A DNA stretch of 37,006 nt from Armatimonadota bacterium. Lineage in GTDB: Bacteria; Armatimonadota; JAAZEB01. Made by a program: the position numbers and the translations under genes. A model generated the notes under the pieces. The model was not told the DNA's origin, did no database searches, and saw only the letters and a list, made by a program, of their open reading frames with translations. Location: positions 1-37,006 of the forward strand of contig JAAZEB010000351.1 in the NCBI GenBank assembly GCA_012512505.1, given 5' to 3'. This document shows positions 1 to 8,270 of the stretch, one piece after another (the stretch's first letter is position 1; the number at the start of each line of letters is the position of its first letter).

Positions 1-793
1 CCATGATCCGCACGTTGGCCTGGTGGGGCACCAGCAGGTCGATGTCGCACGGCGCCAGCCCCGCCTTGCCGATGACCTCCACCGTGGCGTCGGCCATGGC
101 ACGCACCCCGAACTTGAACACCTCGTTGCCGGCCATGCGGATGTAGTGCTCGCGGGCGGCGACCGTCTCCGGCGACGCCGGCCGGCGCGAGCCCCCGGCG
201 TCGATGCGCAGCAGGGAGGCGCCGGTGCCGTCGCCCCCGAGGGTGAAGGAGAGGAAGCCGCTCCCCTCGGGCACGGGGCCCAGCACCGCCGCGCCGGCGC
301 CGTCACCAAAAAGGACGCAGGTGGTGCGGTCGGTCCAGTCGGTCAGGCGCGATAGCGCGTCGGCACCGATCACCATCACATGGCGGTAGAGGCCGGTGGC
401 GATGAACTGCGCCCCGACGGCCAGGCCATAGACAAAGCCGGAGCAGCCGGCGCTCAGGTCGAAGCCGGGCGTGTTCGCGCCGCCGAGCTGTGCCTGCACC
501 ACGTTGGCGGTGGCCGGGAACGGCATATCGGGGCTGATGGTGGCCACCAGGATCAGGTCCAGGTCGGCGGGCGTCAGGTGGGCATCGGCCAGCGCGCGCT
601 GCGCGGCCTTAGTTGCCAGATCGGACGTTGCTTCCCCGTCGGCAACGATGTGCCGCTCGCGGATGCCGGTGCGCGTGACGATCCACTCGTCGGAGGTATC
701 GACCATGCGCTCGAGGTCGGCGTTAGTGAGCACCCGCTCGGGCAGGTAGCTGCCCAGCCCAATGATGCCCACGGAGGTTAGGCTGCGTGTCAT
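1..793 (-). CDS. fabH: Beta-ketoacyl-ACP synthase III (FabH), C-terminus cut by window edge
   Basis: Condenses acetyl-CoA with malonyl-ACP to start type II fatty acid synthesis in the cytoplasm. Read from the reverse strand, the N-terminus contains VGIIGLGSYLPERVLTN and DTSDEWIVTRTGI, both typical of KAS III. The active-site cysteine lies in SAGCSGFVYGL (Cys codon at 445-443). The last visible residues are VPHQANVRIM, which carry the catalytic histidine. Only about 60 C-terminal residues, including the second catalytic asparagine region, lie outside the window. The start is ambiguous: ATG at 793 gives the usual N-terminal length and is preferred, while an in-frame ATG at 820 would add nine residues and has no ribosome site. 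The gene is 113 bp downstream of plsX, a common pairing, and is probably co-transcribed. Function is secure by motif and context. Confidence 0.95.
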   Translation of the reverse strand, partial: MTRSLTSVGIIGLGSYLPERVLTNADLERMVDTSDEWIVTRTGIRERHIVADGEATSDLATKAAQRALADAHLTPADLDLILVATISPDMPFPATANVVQAQLGGANTPGFDLSAGCSGFVYGLAVGAQFIATGLYRHVMVIGADALSRLTDWTDRTTCVLFGDGAGAAVLGPVPEGSGFLSFTLGGDGTGASLLRIDAGGSRRPASPETVAAREHYIRMAGNEVFKFGVRAMADATVEVIGKAGLAPCDIDLLVPHQANVRIM

Positions 794-838
794 TCCGTGT
801 ACCGTCTCAGGTTTTCGCATGGAGTGGTGGTGCCGCCG

Positions 839-882
839 CCGTGCCGGCTCGCGCGGGCACGGTTGCCAGCCGGGGCTGGCAA
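839..882 (-). terminator. Two tandem hairpins between plsX and fabH
   Basis: Two perfect stem-loops sit side by side in the 113-bp gap. One has an 8-bp stem at 863-870/875-882 with a 4-nt loop. The other has a 7-bp stem at 839-845/856-862 with a 10-nt loop. Neither is followed by a U-run on the minus strand, so they look more like an attenuator or processing site than a strong intrinsic terminator. Confidence 0.35.
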
Positions 883-906
883 GCGGCGCGGCACTGCCTT
901 TTTGGC

Positions 907-1869
907 CTAAGCCGACAGCAGGCCGCGCTCGGCGAGGGCGCTGTCAATGCGCTGCACCACGTTTTGTTCTACGGCGACCTGGGCGGCGCGGATCGCATTG
1001 GCCACCGCCTTCGCGCGCGAGCGGCCGTGCCCAATGGCGCACACCCCGCGAATGCCGAGCAGAGGAGCCCCCCCGTACTCGGAATAATCGAGCATCTTCA
1101 CCAGGCGCGCACGCGTCGGGGCGTCCTCAATCGAATCGAGGAGCATCTCTGCCAGGCCCTCGGCCACCTTCAAGATCGTGTTGCCGACGAACCCATCGCA
1201 GACCACGACGTCGACGTCACCGTAGAAGAGGTCTTTGCCGTCTACATTGCCGACGAAGTTCAAGCCGGCGCGCTGCAGCAGGGGGAACGTTGCTTTCACC
1301 AGCTCGTTCCCCTTGGAGGGCTCCTCGCCGATGCTGAAGAGCCCTACTTTGGGCGATTGCACGCCGAGAATGCGCTCGGCGTAGATCGAGCCCATCACCG
1401 CGAACTGCACCAGATTTTTCGGCTCGCAGTCCACCGTGGCCCCGGCATCGAGGATCACCGCCTGCCCGCGCCGGGTCGGCATCGGCGAGGCAATCGTCGG
1501 CCGGCTGATCCCCTCGATGCGGCCGATGCGCATCGCGCCGACCACCATCGCTGCTCCGGTGTGGCCGACCGCCACCATGGCATCCGCCTCGCCGGAGCGC
1601 ACCAGGTCGCCCGCCACCACGATGGAGGCGTTCGGCTTGGTGCGCACCGCCGCCGCCGGCGACGCGTGCATGTCGATCGTCTCCGGGGCGTGCCGAATCT
1701 CAACGCCAGGAGGGATGGGCGCCAGGCGCTCCAACTCCGCGCTCAGGCGTTCCTGGTCGCCTACCAGGATGACCGTTGTCCCCTCCAGTGATTGGGCAGC
1801 CTGAACCGCGCCCTTCACCAACTCGTGTGGGGCGCGATCTCCGCCCATGGCGTCGATGGCGATCCGCAT
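907..1869 (-). CDS. plsX: Phosphate acyltransferase PlsX
   Basis: Makes acyl-phosphate from acyl-ACP, the first step of the PlsX/PlsY/PlsC route to phosphatidic acid; it is a peripheral membrane enzyme. The 320-residue product begins MRIAIDAMGGDRAPHELVKG, the family signature. It also contains VGHTGAAMVVGAMRIGRI and a C-terminal GVCAIGHGRS segment typical of PlsX. The ATG at 1869 is chosen because it gives the canonical N-terminus and has GGGAG about 7 nt upstream. A longer in-frame reading to 1932 adds 21 residues with no homology. In many Firmicutes the regulator fapR precedes plsX. Here no fapR is present, and a 402-bp non-coding stretch with inverted repeats lies between rpmF and plsX. 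Confidence 0.97.
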   Translation of the reverse strand: MRIAIDAMGGDRAPHELVKGAVQAAQSLEGTTVILVGDQERLSAELERLAPIPPGVEIRHAPETIDMHASPAAAVRTKPNASIVVAGDLVRSGEADAMVAVGHTGAAMVVGAMRIGRIEGISRPTIASPMPTRRGQAVILDAGATVDCEPKNLVQFAVMGSIYAERILGVQSPKVGLFSIGEEPSKGNELVKATFPLLQRAGLNFVGNVDGKDLFYGDVDVVVCDGFVGNTILKVAEGLAEMLLDSIEDAPTRARLVKMLDYSEYGGAPLLGIRGVCAIGHGRSRAKAVANAIRAAQVAVEQNVVQRIDSALAERGLLSA

Positions 1870-2271
1870 TGTGACTCCCAGCGGCAGTCTGTTGCCCGCC
1901 CCCACGGGGCAGGGCCGCACCGGCCGAAGCACACCCGGTGCTGTGTCAAGAACGAACTAACCGAAACGCCAGTCGTAACCGGTCACCGGCACCAAAACGA
2001 CCGGTCGGGCAGACTAACGGCAGCGGCGACAAAACCCGTCGCCCGCGTGCTCCGTGGTGCCTCCGGCACGTTGGCCCTTGTCCGGAGTGCGGCCATTCCT
2101 GGCCGCCAGGAACGGGGCAACAAACTGCCGCACTCCGAACCGTGGTGCTGGTGCCGGAGGCACCCCTTGGGTTTGTCAGCGAACCCCCAGGGCTTCTCGC
2201 CGGACGCCGGGGGCGTACTGCCACGCCCGGGGGTCGCTGCACAGCGGGTGCCGTGGTTCGCGGTTAGGTCC
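1870..2271. repeat. 402-bp non-coding gap with a nested inverted repeat
   Basis: No convincing gene is seen. The centre holds three nested perfect inverted repeats: an outer 14-bp pair (2056-2069 with 2151-2164), a middle 11-bp pair (2083-2093 with 2128-2138 or one base shorter), and an inner 7-bp pair (2096-2102 with 2106-2112). Together they could fold a single RNA or DNA structure about 110 nt long. The middle arm, CGGAGTGCGGC, resembles the CCGGAGTGCC arm of the 81-bp repeats near 9.4 kb, so this may be a related REP/MITE-like element. A TTGACA hexamer occurs on the minus strand near 1945, but no matching -10 box follows it. Confidence 0.55.
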
Positions 2272-2463
2272 TCAGCCCCTATCCTCTGCCTTCACCGTGA
2301 GGACCAGGCGGTCGTTGTAGTAGCCGCAGTTCCGGCAGACGCGATGCGCCAGGCGTGGCGCGCGGCAGCGCGGGCAGGTGGAGATCTCGGGCAGCTTCAG
2401 CTTCCAATGGGTGCGCCGCGAATCGCGGTTGGATTTGGAGGTCTTCCTTTTTGGTAGCGCCAC
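2272..2463 (-). CDS. rpmF: 50S ribosomal protein L32
   Basis: Structural protein of the large ribosomal subunit, 63 residues, normal length. The N-terminus is (M)ALPKRKTSKSNRDSRRTHWK, the L32 signature. A zinc ribbon follows as CPRC and CRNC, nine residues apart, so this is the zinc-binding (C+) form. The start is GTG at 2463: AAAGGAG lies 7 nt upstream and this start gives the expected N-terminus. An upstream ATG at 2493 would add ten non-conserved residues and would place the ribosome site inside the gene. It sits 83 bp downstream of the DUF177 gene, the usual bacterial pairing. Confidence 0.96.
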   Translation of the reverse strand: MALPKRKTSKSNRDSRRTHWKLKLPEISTCPRCRAPRLAHRVCRNCGYYNDRLVLTVKAEDRG

Positions 2464-2546
2464 AACGGGCTCCTTTCCAGCCAACAAACACAATAGTTGG
2501 TCAACGGATGGGAGGGGCTGCCGGGCTTGCTGCCGGCCGCCCCTTG

Positions 2547-3071
2547 TTACTCCTCGCTCTCGTCCAGGAGCGCCTTCAGGCCGGCCAGGCGCTCATCGAT
2601 CTCCGGTGGCGGACAGGTACACGGCCCCTCGTTCAGATTCTTGCCGCAACCGGGGCAGATCCCCTGGCAGGCGGCATCGCACACCGGGGCAGTGGGCACT
2701 GCCAGCGACAGGTGCTGCCGCGCCAGCTCGCCCACGTCCAGGTGGTAGCCCTCGAGAATGGTGGAAACCGGCTCCCCCTCGATCTCCCAGTGCGGCACAC
2801 CGCGGGCGTCGAAGGTGGGCAGCGGGAACTCTTCCTCGATGCGGGCGCTCACCGGCACCAGCACTTCCTTCAGGCACCGCGAGCATTCCACCTGGACTGT
2901 CGCCGCCAGGTCGCCGCGCACCAACAGGTGGCGGCCGGTGTTGGTCAGCGTCAGCGTGCCGCTGACCGGGCCCTGGCAGGTAAAGTCGGCCTCCGCCGGG
3001 CAGGGCATCGTGATCGGCACGGTGGCCTGCTGCCCGACCCGGTGGATGATCTCCGAGATCTCAAGCTTCAT
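2547..3071 (-). CDS. DUF177 (YceD-like) metal-binding protein
   Basis: A 174-residue protein of the DUF177/YceD family, almost always found directly upstream of rpmF. Relatives have been linked to 23S rRNA accumulation or ribosome assembly; the exact biochemical role is not established. Visible marks are CSRCLKEV in the middle and, near the C-terminus, a cysteine cluster CDAACQGICPGCGKNLNEG followed by CTCPP, typical of the family's metal-binding tail. The C-terminus is acidic and ends ESEE. Start ATG at 3071 (MKLEISEII) fits the family; no strong ribosome site precedes it. The 98 bp between ackA and this gene carry unusual ATCG-rich inverted repeats. Confidence 0.9.
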   Translation of the reverse strand: MKLEISEIIHRVGQQATVPITMPCPAEADFTCQGPVSGTLTLTNTGRHLLVRGDLAATVQVECSRCLKEVLVPVSARIEEEFPLPTFDARGVPHWEIEGEPVSTILEGYHLDVGELARQHLSLAVPTAPVCDAACQGICPGCGKNLNEGPCTCPPPEIDERLAGLKALLDESEE

Positions 3072-3169
3072 CGCGCGATTTCCGATCTCCGACTTGCGAT
3101 CTCCGATTGGTGGCACCTGCGCGCCGGCCGTCGGGCGCAATCCAGAATCGAAATCGCCAATCGCAAATC
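3072..3169. repeat. ATCG-rich imperfect repeats in the DUF177 leader
   Basis: On the minus strand the leader shows repeated short units of the type GATCGGAAATCGC and TCGGAGATCG at 3072-3108. A related GATTTGCGATTGGCGATTTC stretch at about 3145-3169 is partly the reverse complement of them. The two blocks flank a GC-rich centre, so the region could fold as an imperfect hairpin. Its AT/GC texture differs from the surrounding genes. Confidence 0.5.
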
Positions 3170-4384
3170 TCAGGCGTTCACGACCTCAACGGTCTCGCGG
3201 GCGATCACCAGCTCCTCGTTCGTCGGGATGACGAAGGCGCGCACGCGCGAGCCGGGGGCGGAAACCTCACGCTCGCCCGATCCCGCCGCGTTGCGGACGG
3301 CATCCAGGCGCAGGCCGAGGTAACCGAGGTGAGAGCAAACCTGCGCTCGCACCTGGGGATCGTGCTCGCCGATCCCTCCCGTAAAGACGATGGCGTCCAC
3401 ACCGCACATCGCGGCGGCATAGGCGCCGATGTACTTTACTATCCGATAGCAGAAAATGTCAAACGCCAACTGCGCGCGCGAGTCGCCCGCATCCATCCGC
3501 GCGTGGATGTCGCGCATGTCGTTGCTTTCGCCCGACAGGCCGAGCAAGCCACTCTTCTTGTTGAGCGCGTTCATCACCGCGTCGGCGGAGGTCCCGGTAC
3601 GCTCGACGATGTAGGGCACGATGGCCGGGTCCAGGTCGCCAGAGCGCGTGCCCATCACCAGGCCCTCGGCCGGGGTGAACCCCATGCTGGTATCGATGGA
3701 GATCCCCCCGCGCACGGCGCTCATGCTGCAGCCGTTGCCCAGGTGGCAGGTGATCACCCGTGCCTGCGTCCGATCCAGCCCCTGTCGCGCCAGCGTGTCC
3801 AGGGCGCGCTCGCTCACGTACTTGTGCGAGGTGCCGTGGAAGCCGTAGCGGCGCACGCCGTACTCCTCGTACCAGGCGTAAGGCACGGCGTAGAGGTATG
3901 CCTCGCGCGGCATCGTCTGGTGGAAGGCGGTGTCGAAGACGGCCACCTGCGGCGTGCCCGGCATGAGCTGCCGGCAAGCGCGGATGCCGACCAGGTTGGG
4001 CGGGTTGTGCAGCGGCGCCAACTGGGCACACGCGTCAATCGCCCCTTCCACCTCCGGCGTGATCAGCGCCGCCGCCGAGAAGCGTTCGCCGCCATGCACC
4101 ACGCGATGTCCCACCGCGGTGATCTCTCCCAGCGAGGAGATCACCCCATGCTGCGGGTCAGTGAGCGCCTCGGCAACGCGCGCCAGCGCCGTCGCGTGGT
4201 CTGGCAGCGTCACCGGCGTGCGCGAGGCTTCCCGGCCGGTTGGGCGGTAGTCGAGGGTGGCCTCAGTGCCGCCGCGCTCGCCGATGCGGTCTGCCGTGCC
4301 GCGCGCCCGCACCGACTCGTCGGTCATGTCAAAGAGCTGGAACTTCAGGGATGAACTGCCCGAGTTGATGACTAGGACAAGCAC
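3170..4384 (-). CDS. ackA: Acetate kinase
   Basis: Interconverts acetate plus ATP with acetyl-phosphate plus ADP in the cytoplasm. The 404-residue product has normal length and all landmarks of the ASKHA-fold family: INSGSSSLKFQ at the N-terminus, GFHGTSHKYV, ITCHLGNGCSM, GLVMGTRSGDLDPA and FTGGIGEHDPQVR. The start is GTG at 4384, which shares its first base with the TAG stop of the upstream gene, indicating translational coupling; GGAGG lies about 14 nt upstream. No pta partner is visible nearby. Confidence 0.97.
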   Translation of the reverse strand: MLVLVINSGSSSLKFQLFDMTDESVRARGTADRIGERGGTEATLDYRPTGREASRTPVTLPDHATALARVAEALTDPQHGVISSLGEITAVGHRVVHGGERFSAAALITPEVEGAIDACAQLAPLHNPPNLVGIRACRQLMPGTPQVAVFDTAFHQTMPREAYLYAVPYAWYEEYGVRRYGFHGTSHKYVSERALDTLARQGLDRTQARVITCHLGNGCSMSAVRGGISIDTSMGFTPAEGLVMGTRSGDLDPAIVPYIVERTGTSADAVMNALNKKSGLLGLSGESNDMRDIHARMDAGDSRAQLAFDIFCYRIVKYIGAYAAAMCGVDAIVFTGGIGEHDPQVRAQVCSHLGYLGLRLDAVRNAAGSGEREVSAPGSRVRAFVIPTNEELVIARETVEVVNA

Positions 4385-4950
4385 TATCGCCCTTCTTCCT
4401 CCGCGCGCTCGTTGGACGGCTGCCGCTGTTCTTCCAACCGCTCGCGACCGCGCTCGATCGTGTTCAGGATCTTCCCGACAAAGGAGTTCATGCCGGCCAG
4501 CACCTCGAGGGCGTAGTCATCGGCGCCGCGGCGCACGTCGCGCGAGTAGTCATCGGCGCTGCGCCGCACTTCGCGGGCGTAGGCCTCCGCCTCCGCGCGG
4601 ATGCGGGCGCTCTCCTGCTCTGCCTGCGCGAGCAGTGCCTGCGCCTTCTCGTTGGCCAGGCGGGTGATCTCACTTTGCCCCACCAGCAGCGACGCCTGGT
4701 TGCGCGCGTCCTCCACTAGCCGTGCCGCCTCCTCGCGCGCATCGGTGAGGATGCGATCCTGATCCGACTGCACCTTTCGTGCCTGGCGCACCTCATCCGG
4801 CAGCGAGGCGCGGATCTTCTGCGTGATCGTGTAGAAGGCGTCCAGGTCCACCCCCCACGCACGGTTGAGTAGCACCCGGGGTTCTTCTACCAGATCTTCG
4901 AGGCGATCTAGCAGCTTAAGTACATCATTGCCTCGGTAGTCGTCAGACAT
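4384..4950 (-). CDS. Coiled-coil protein of the coaD-ackA interval
   Basis: A 188-residue soluble, highly charged protein with no signal peptide. Residues about 50-150 are a long Ala/Glu/Arg-rich coiled coil (EEAARLVEDARNQAS, EQESARIRAEAEAYAREV). A short internal duplication follows (RRSADDYSRDV then RRGADDYALEV). The N-terminal DVLKLLDRLEDLVEEPRVLL and the IRASLPDEVRQARKV segment match my recollection of a conserved protein found beside coaD in Gram-positive genomes, often loosely annotated as an ATPase. No ATP-binding motif is visible, so that name is not supported. The context suggests a structural or divisome-type role, which is unproven. Start ATG 4950 has AGGAGG 11 nt upstream. The gene is 30 bp after coaD and overlaps the ackA start by one base. 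Confidence 0.85.
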   Translation of the reverse strand: MSDDYRGNDVLKLLDRLEDLVEEPRVLLNRAWGVDLDAFYTITQKIRASLPDEVRQARKVQSDQDRILTDAREEAARLVEDARNQASLLVGQSEITRLANEKAQALLAQAEQESARIRAEAEAYAREVRRSADDYSRDVRRGADDYALEVLAGMNSFVGKILNTIERGRERLEEQRQPSNERAEEEGR

Positions 4951-4980
4951 CGAAGATCCCGCCTCCTGCGTTGCGCCCCG

Positions 4981-5466
4981 CTAAGCGGCGCCCTGCGCCT
5001 GGTGCTCACGCAGGCGGCGCAGCACGCCGGCGGGCACGAACTCGGACACGTCTCCACCCAGCCGGGCGATCTCTTTCACCAGGCTGGAGCTGAGGAACGA
5101 GTAGTGGCTGGCCGTGGTTAGGAACACTGTTTCCACCCCGGGGTTCAACTTCCGGTTCATCTGGGCCATCTGGAACTCGAACTCGAAATCGGACACCGCC
5201 CTCAGGCCCTTGACGATCACCGGGGCCCCTACCTGGGCGGCGAACTCTACCAGCAGGCCGGTGAAGCAGGTCACCTCCACGTTGTCCAGGTGCTGGCAGC
5301 TCTCGCGAATCATCTCCACCCGCTCTTCCATCGTGAAGGTCGGGTGTTTTGCCGGATTGACCGCGACCGCCACCACCACCGAGTTGAAGGTGGTGGCCGC
5401 ACGCTCGATCACGTCAAGGTGCCCGTTGGTCACCGGGTCGAACGTGCCCGGGTAGATTGCTCTCAC
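4981..5466 (-). CDS. coaD: Phosphopantetheine adenylyltransferase
   Basis: Transfers AMP from ATP to 4'-phosphopantetheine, the penultimate step of coenzyme A synthesis. The 161-residue product shows [19 protein letters not shown] with the nucleotidyltransferase TxGH motif, then [17 protein letters not shown], and a C-terminal [20 protein letters not shown], all diagnostic. The GTG start at 5466 overlaps the rsmD stop in a GTGA junction, so the two are translationally coupled. This rsmD-coaD order is widespread in bacteria. Confidence 0.97.
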   Translation of the reverse strand: MRAIYPGTFDPVTNGHLDVIERAATTFNSVVVAVAVNPAKHPTFTMEERVEMIRESCQHLDNVEVTCFTGLLVEFAAQVGAPVIVKGLRAVSDFEFEFQMAQMNRKLNPGVETVFLTTASHYSFLSSSLVKEIARLGGDVSEFVPAGVLRRLREHQAQGAA

Positions 5467-6032
5467 TCTGTTTCCACCTTGTAGAACGACAACTGCGTGT
5501 CGCCATAAACGCGCTCTGATTGCCGGCGCAGCGAGCCCGACACCTCCGGCAGCGGCACGCGCCGCGAGTGTTGGATCGTCACCAGCGCGTCCGGGGCCAG
5601 CAGCGTCGGCACCGCCGCGAGGGCCGCCAGCACCGCGCGGGGAGCCTCTCCGTCCTCGTAGGGAGGATCGGCGAACACCAAATCGAACGTCTCGCCCTGC
5701 TGCGCCAGCAGGGCCGGGGCGGCGAGGGCATCACCCAGCCGCACGGCCACGGCGTCATCGGGGAGGTCGCCCAACATACGAAGGTTCTCCCTGATGACGG
5801 CCACTCCCTGCCGGCTCTTCTCCACGAACACGCACCGGGCCGCTCCCCGGCTGAGCGCCTCGATCCCGACGGCGCCGGTACCGGCATACAGATCCAGGAA
5901 GCGGGCATCTACAACTCGCGCCCCGACGATGGCGAACCAGCTCTCGCGCACGCGGTCGGTTGTTGGACGCACGCCCGGGCCACGAAACGACTTCAGCACG
6001 CGGCCCCGGGCCGATCCGGCAATGATGCGCAT
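5463..6032 (-). CDS. rsmD: 16S rRNA (guanine(966)-N2)-methyltransferase RsmD
   Basis: SAM-dependent methylation of G966 of 16S rRNA. The 189-residue product starts [11 protein letters not shown] and has [14 protein letters not shown]. The Rossmann SAM-binding loop is [20 protein letters not shown] and the catalytic motif is DPPYEDG. The ATG at 6032 lies one base after the recG stop, and the gene overlaps coaD by four bases, so recG-rsmD-coaD form a tight translational unit. Confidence 0.96.
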   Translation of the reverse strand: MRIIAGSARGRVLKSFRGPGVRPTTDRVRESWFAIVGARVVDARFLDLYAGTGAVGIEALSRGAARCVFVEKSRQGVAVIRENLRMLGDLPDDAVAVRLGDALAAPALLAQQGETFDLVFADPPYEDGEAPRAVLAALAAVPTLLAPDALVTIQHSRRVPLPEVSGSLRRQSERVYGDTQLSFYKVETE

Positions 6033-6033
6033 T

Positions 6034-8211
6034 TCAGCCCACCGTCACGGGGTTGACGTGCAGCGGCTCGCCCAGCGTCTCACGCAGGCCGGCGTGCTCC
6101 GGCCGCCGCAGCTCCGGATCCTCGGCCAGGAGGGCGAACGCCGCGGTGCGTGCCGTTTCCAGCTCGCGCGCGTCGCGCAGCACGTTGGCCACCCGCAGGC
6201 TGCCCAGCGCGTCGAAACCGTGCTGCCGGGTACCGTACAGCTCCCCCGGCCCGCGGATCTGCAGGTCTTCCTCGGCGATCTGGAAGCCGTCGGTGGTCTC
6301 CACCATCACTTTCATCCGCCGCTGGCCGTCACTGAGGCTCTGCCCATCCATCGTCGCCAGCGTGTACGGGTTGTGCTTCGGGTCGGTCACCAACAGGCAG
6401 TGCGACTTCTCCGCGCCGCGACCGACGCGTCCGCGCAACTGGTGCAACTGTGCTAGCCCGAAGCGGTCGGCATCCTCGATCACGATCACCGTGGCGTTCG
6501 GCACGTCCACCCCAACCTCAATCACGGTGGTGGCGACGAGCGCCTGCAGCGCGCCGGTCCGGAACGCGGCCATGGTTGCCGCGCGCTCCGCGGTCTTCAT
6601 GCGCCCGTGCAGCAGGCCGATCTGGAACTCCGGGAAGGCGTCGCGCAGCACGTCTGCCTTCTGCACCGCTGCCTCGGCGTAAAGCGCGTCCGACTCCTCG
6701 ATCAGGGGGCAGACGTAGTAGACTTGCCGGCCGGCGGCCATCTGCTCGCGCAGGAACTCAAAAAGGATGTCGCGATCGTGCGCGGCGAACCACTGCGTGT
6801 TTACCGGCTGCCGGCCGGGCGGCAGTTGGTCAATGACGGACAGGTCCAGGTCGCCGTAAAGGGTGAGCGCCAGCGTGCGCGGGATCGGCGTGGCGGTCAT
6901 CACCAGCAGGTCGGGAGTGGCGCCGGCCGCGCCCTTCTGCCACAGCGTTTGCCGCTGCATCACCCCGAAGCGGTGCTGTTCGTCCACGATCGCCAGGCCG
7001 AGGCGGGCGAAGGCGACGTCCTCCTGGATGAGCGCGTGGGTGCCCACCGCCAGGGCGGTTTCGCCAGCACGGATCCGGGCGCGCGCCGCCTCGCGCTCCC
7101 GCTCGCCCATGCTTCCGGTGAGAAGGTCCACCTTCACTCCCCGGGCGGCGAAGAGCCGCTCCAGGGTGAGGTAATGCTGTTCGGCCAGGATCTCGGTGGG
7201 CGCCATCATCGCCACCTGATAGCCGTTGCGGATGGCGATCAGCGCGGCCGCGGCGGCCACCGCCGTCTTACCGGAGCCCACATCGCCTTGCAGGAGGCGG
7301 TGCATCGGCCGCTCGGCCTGCATGTCGGCGCTGATCTCGGCCACCACGCGCTGCTGTGCCGGCGTGAGCTGGAAGGGGAGAAGCTCCTCCACCTCCGCGG
7401 TGATCGCCGGGGTGAGGCCAAAGGCGATTCCTCGCCGGCTCTCATCCGCTGCCTTGCCGAGCGCCAACCGGAGCTGCAGGCGGAAAAACTCCTCGAACAC
7501 CAGCCGGCGCTGCGCCGCGTCGCGCGCCTCCCAGGTTTCCGGGAAGTGGATGTCGCGCAGGGCCGTCGCCAGATCCACCAGCGCGTATTCCGCCCGCAGC
7601 GCCGGGGGCAGCCGGTCTGGCAGGCCGCTGAGCGCCGGCTGCAGGGCGAACAGCACGTTGCGCACTACCGGCTGGCTGAGACCCTCCGTCAGCGGGTAGA
7701 TCGGCACGATCCGGCCCATGCCGGCCAGGTCCTCCCCGGTGACCACTTCGCACTCGGGGTTCTGCAACTGCACCGCGCCGTAGCGCCGCTCTACCTTGCC
7801 ATGCGCCACCAGCCGCGTGCCGGCCGGGTAACGGTTCTGCAGATAGGGCTGGTTGTACCAGGTGAGTTGCGCCGACCCACTGTCGTCGACCAGGATGACC
7901 CGGGTGATGGCCAGGCCGCGCCGGCGTTCGGTGTAGGCCCCGGTGACCCGTCCGGAAATCGTCTCGGTGGCTCCCTGCGTGAGCAGGCGGATCGGCCGAA
8001 ACTGGCGCCGATCCTCGTAGCGGCGCGGCAGGTGCCAGATGAGGTCGCGAACCGTCTCCACGCCCAGCCGGCGGAACGCCTCGGCACGCCGGGGGCCCAC
8101 TCCCTTCAGGTATTGCACCGGGGCATCCAGATCGAACCCGGTGCGTTTGGCCGGCGGCGCGGGTCGGGCCTGCCGTGCATCTACCGCTCGACCGGGGGGC
8201 TTTCGCTCCAC
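6034..8211 (-). CDS. recG: ATP-dependent DNA helicase RecG
   Basis: Branch-migration helicase that remodels stalled forks and Holliday junctions. The 725-residue product has an N-terminal helix-hairpin-helix-like VQYLKGVGPRRAEAF. An OB-fold wedge region follows, then superfamily 2 motifs: GDVGSGKTAVAAA (Walker A), VDEQHRFG (DEQH box), MTATPIPRTLAL, and QLHQLRGRVGRG (motif VI). The start is placed at GTG 8211 because AGGGAG lies 9 nt upstream. A consensus promoter at 8242-8270 would initiate around 8235, so the longer in-frame ATG at 8289 lies upstream of the transcript. The N-terminal 25 or so residues are basic and proline-rich and poorly conserved. Confidence 0.95.
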   Translation of the reverse strand: MERKPPGRAVDARQARPAPPAKRTGFDLDAPVQYLKGVGPRRAEAFRRLGVETVRDLIWHLPRRYEDRRQFRPIRLLTQGATETISGRVTGAYTERRRGLAITRVILVDDSGSAQLTWYNQPYLQNRYPAGTRLVAHGKVERRYGAVQLQNPECEVVTGEDLAGMGRIVPIYPLTEGLSQPVVRNVLFALQPALSGLPDRLPPALRAEYALVDLATALRDIHFPETWEARDAAQRRLVFEEFFRLQLRLALGKAADESRRGIAFGLTPAITAEVEELLPFQLTPAQQRVVAEISADMQAERPMHRLLQGDVGSGKTAVAAAAALIAIRNGYQVAMMAPTEILAEQHYLTLERLFAARGVKVDLLTGSMGEREREAARARIRAGETALAVGTHALIQEDVAFARLGLAIVDEQHRFGVMQRQTLWQKGAAGATPDLLVMTATPIPRTLALTLYGDLDLSVIDQLPPGRQPVNTQWFAAHDRDILFEFLREQMAAGRQVYYVCPLIEESDALYAEAAVQKADVLRDAFPEFQIGLLHGRMKTAERAATMAAFRTGALQALVATTVIEVGVDVPNATVIVIEDADRFGLAQLHQLRGRVGRGAEKSHCLLVTDPKHNPYTLATMDGQSLSDGQRRMKVMVETTDGFQIAEEDLQIRGPGELYGTRQHGFDALGSLRVANVLRDARELETARTAAFALLAEDPELRRPEHAGLRETLGEPLHVNPVTVG

Positions 8212-8241
8212 CGGAGGCAACTCCCTTCGAGAAACCCCCTT

Positions 8242-8270
8242 ATTATACTGGCGGCTGCTCCCCTTGTCAA
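8242..8270 (-). promoter_or_regulatory. Consensus sigma-70 promoter for the recG operon
   Basis: On the minus strand TTGACA (8270-8265) and TATAAT (8247-8242) are separated by exactly 17 bp, a perfect match to the housekeeping consensus. Transcription would begin near 8235, leaving a leader of about 25 nt before the recG GTG. It probably drives recG, rsmD, coaD, the coiled-coil gene and ackA, and possibly the whole housekeeping block. Confidence 0.85.
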
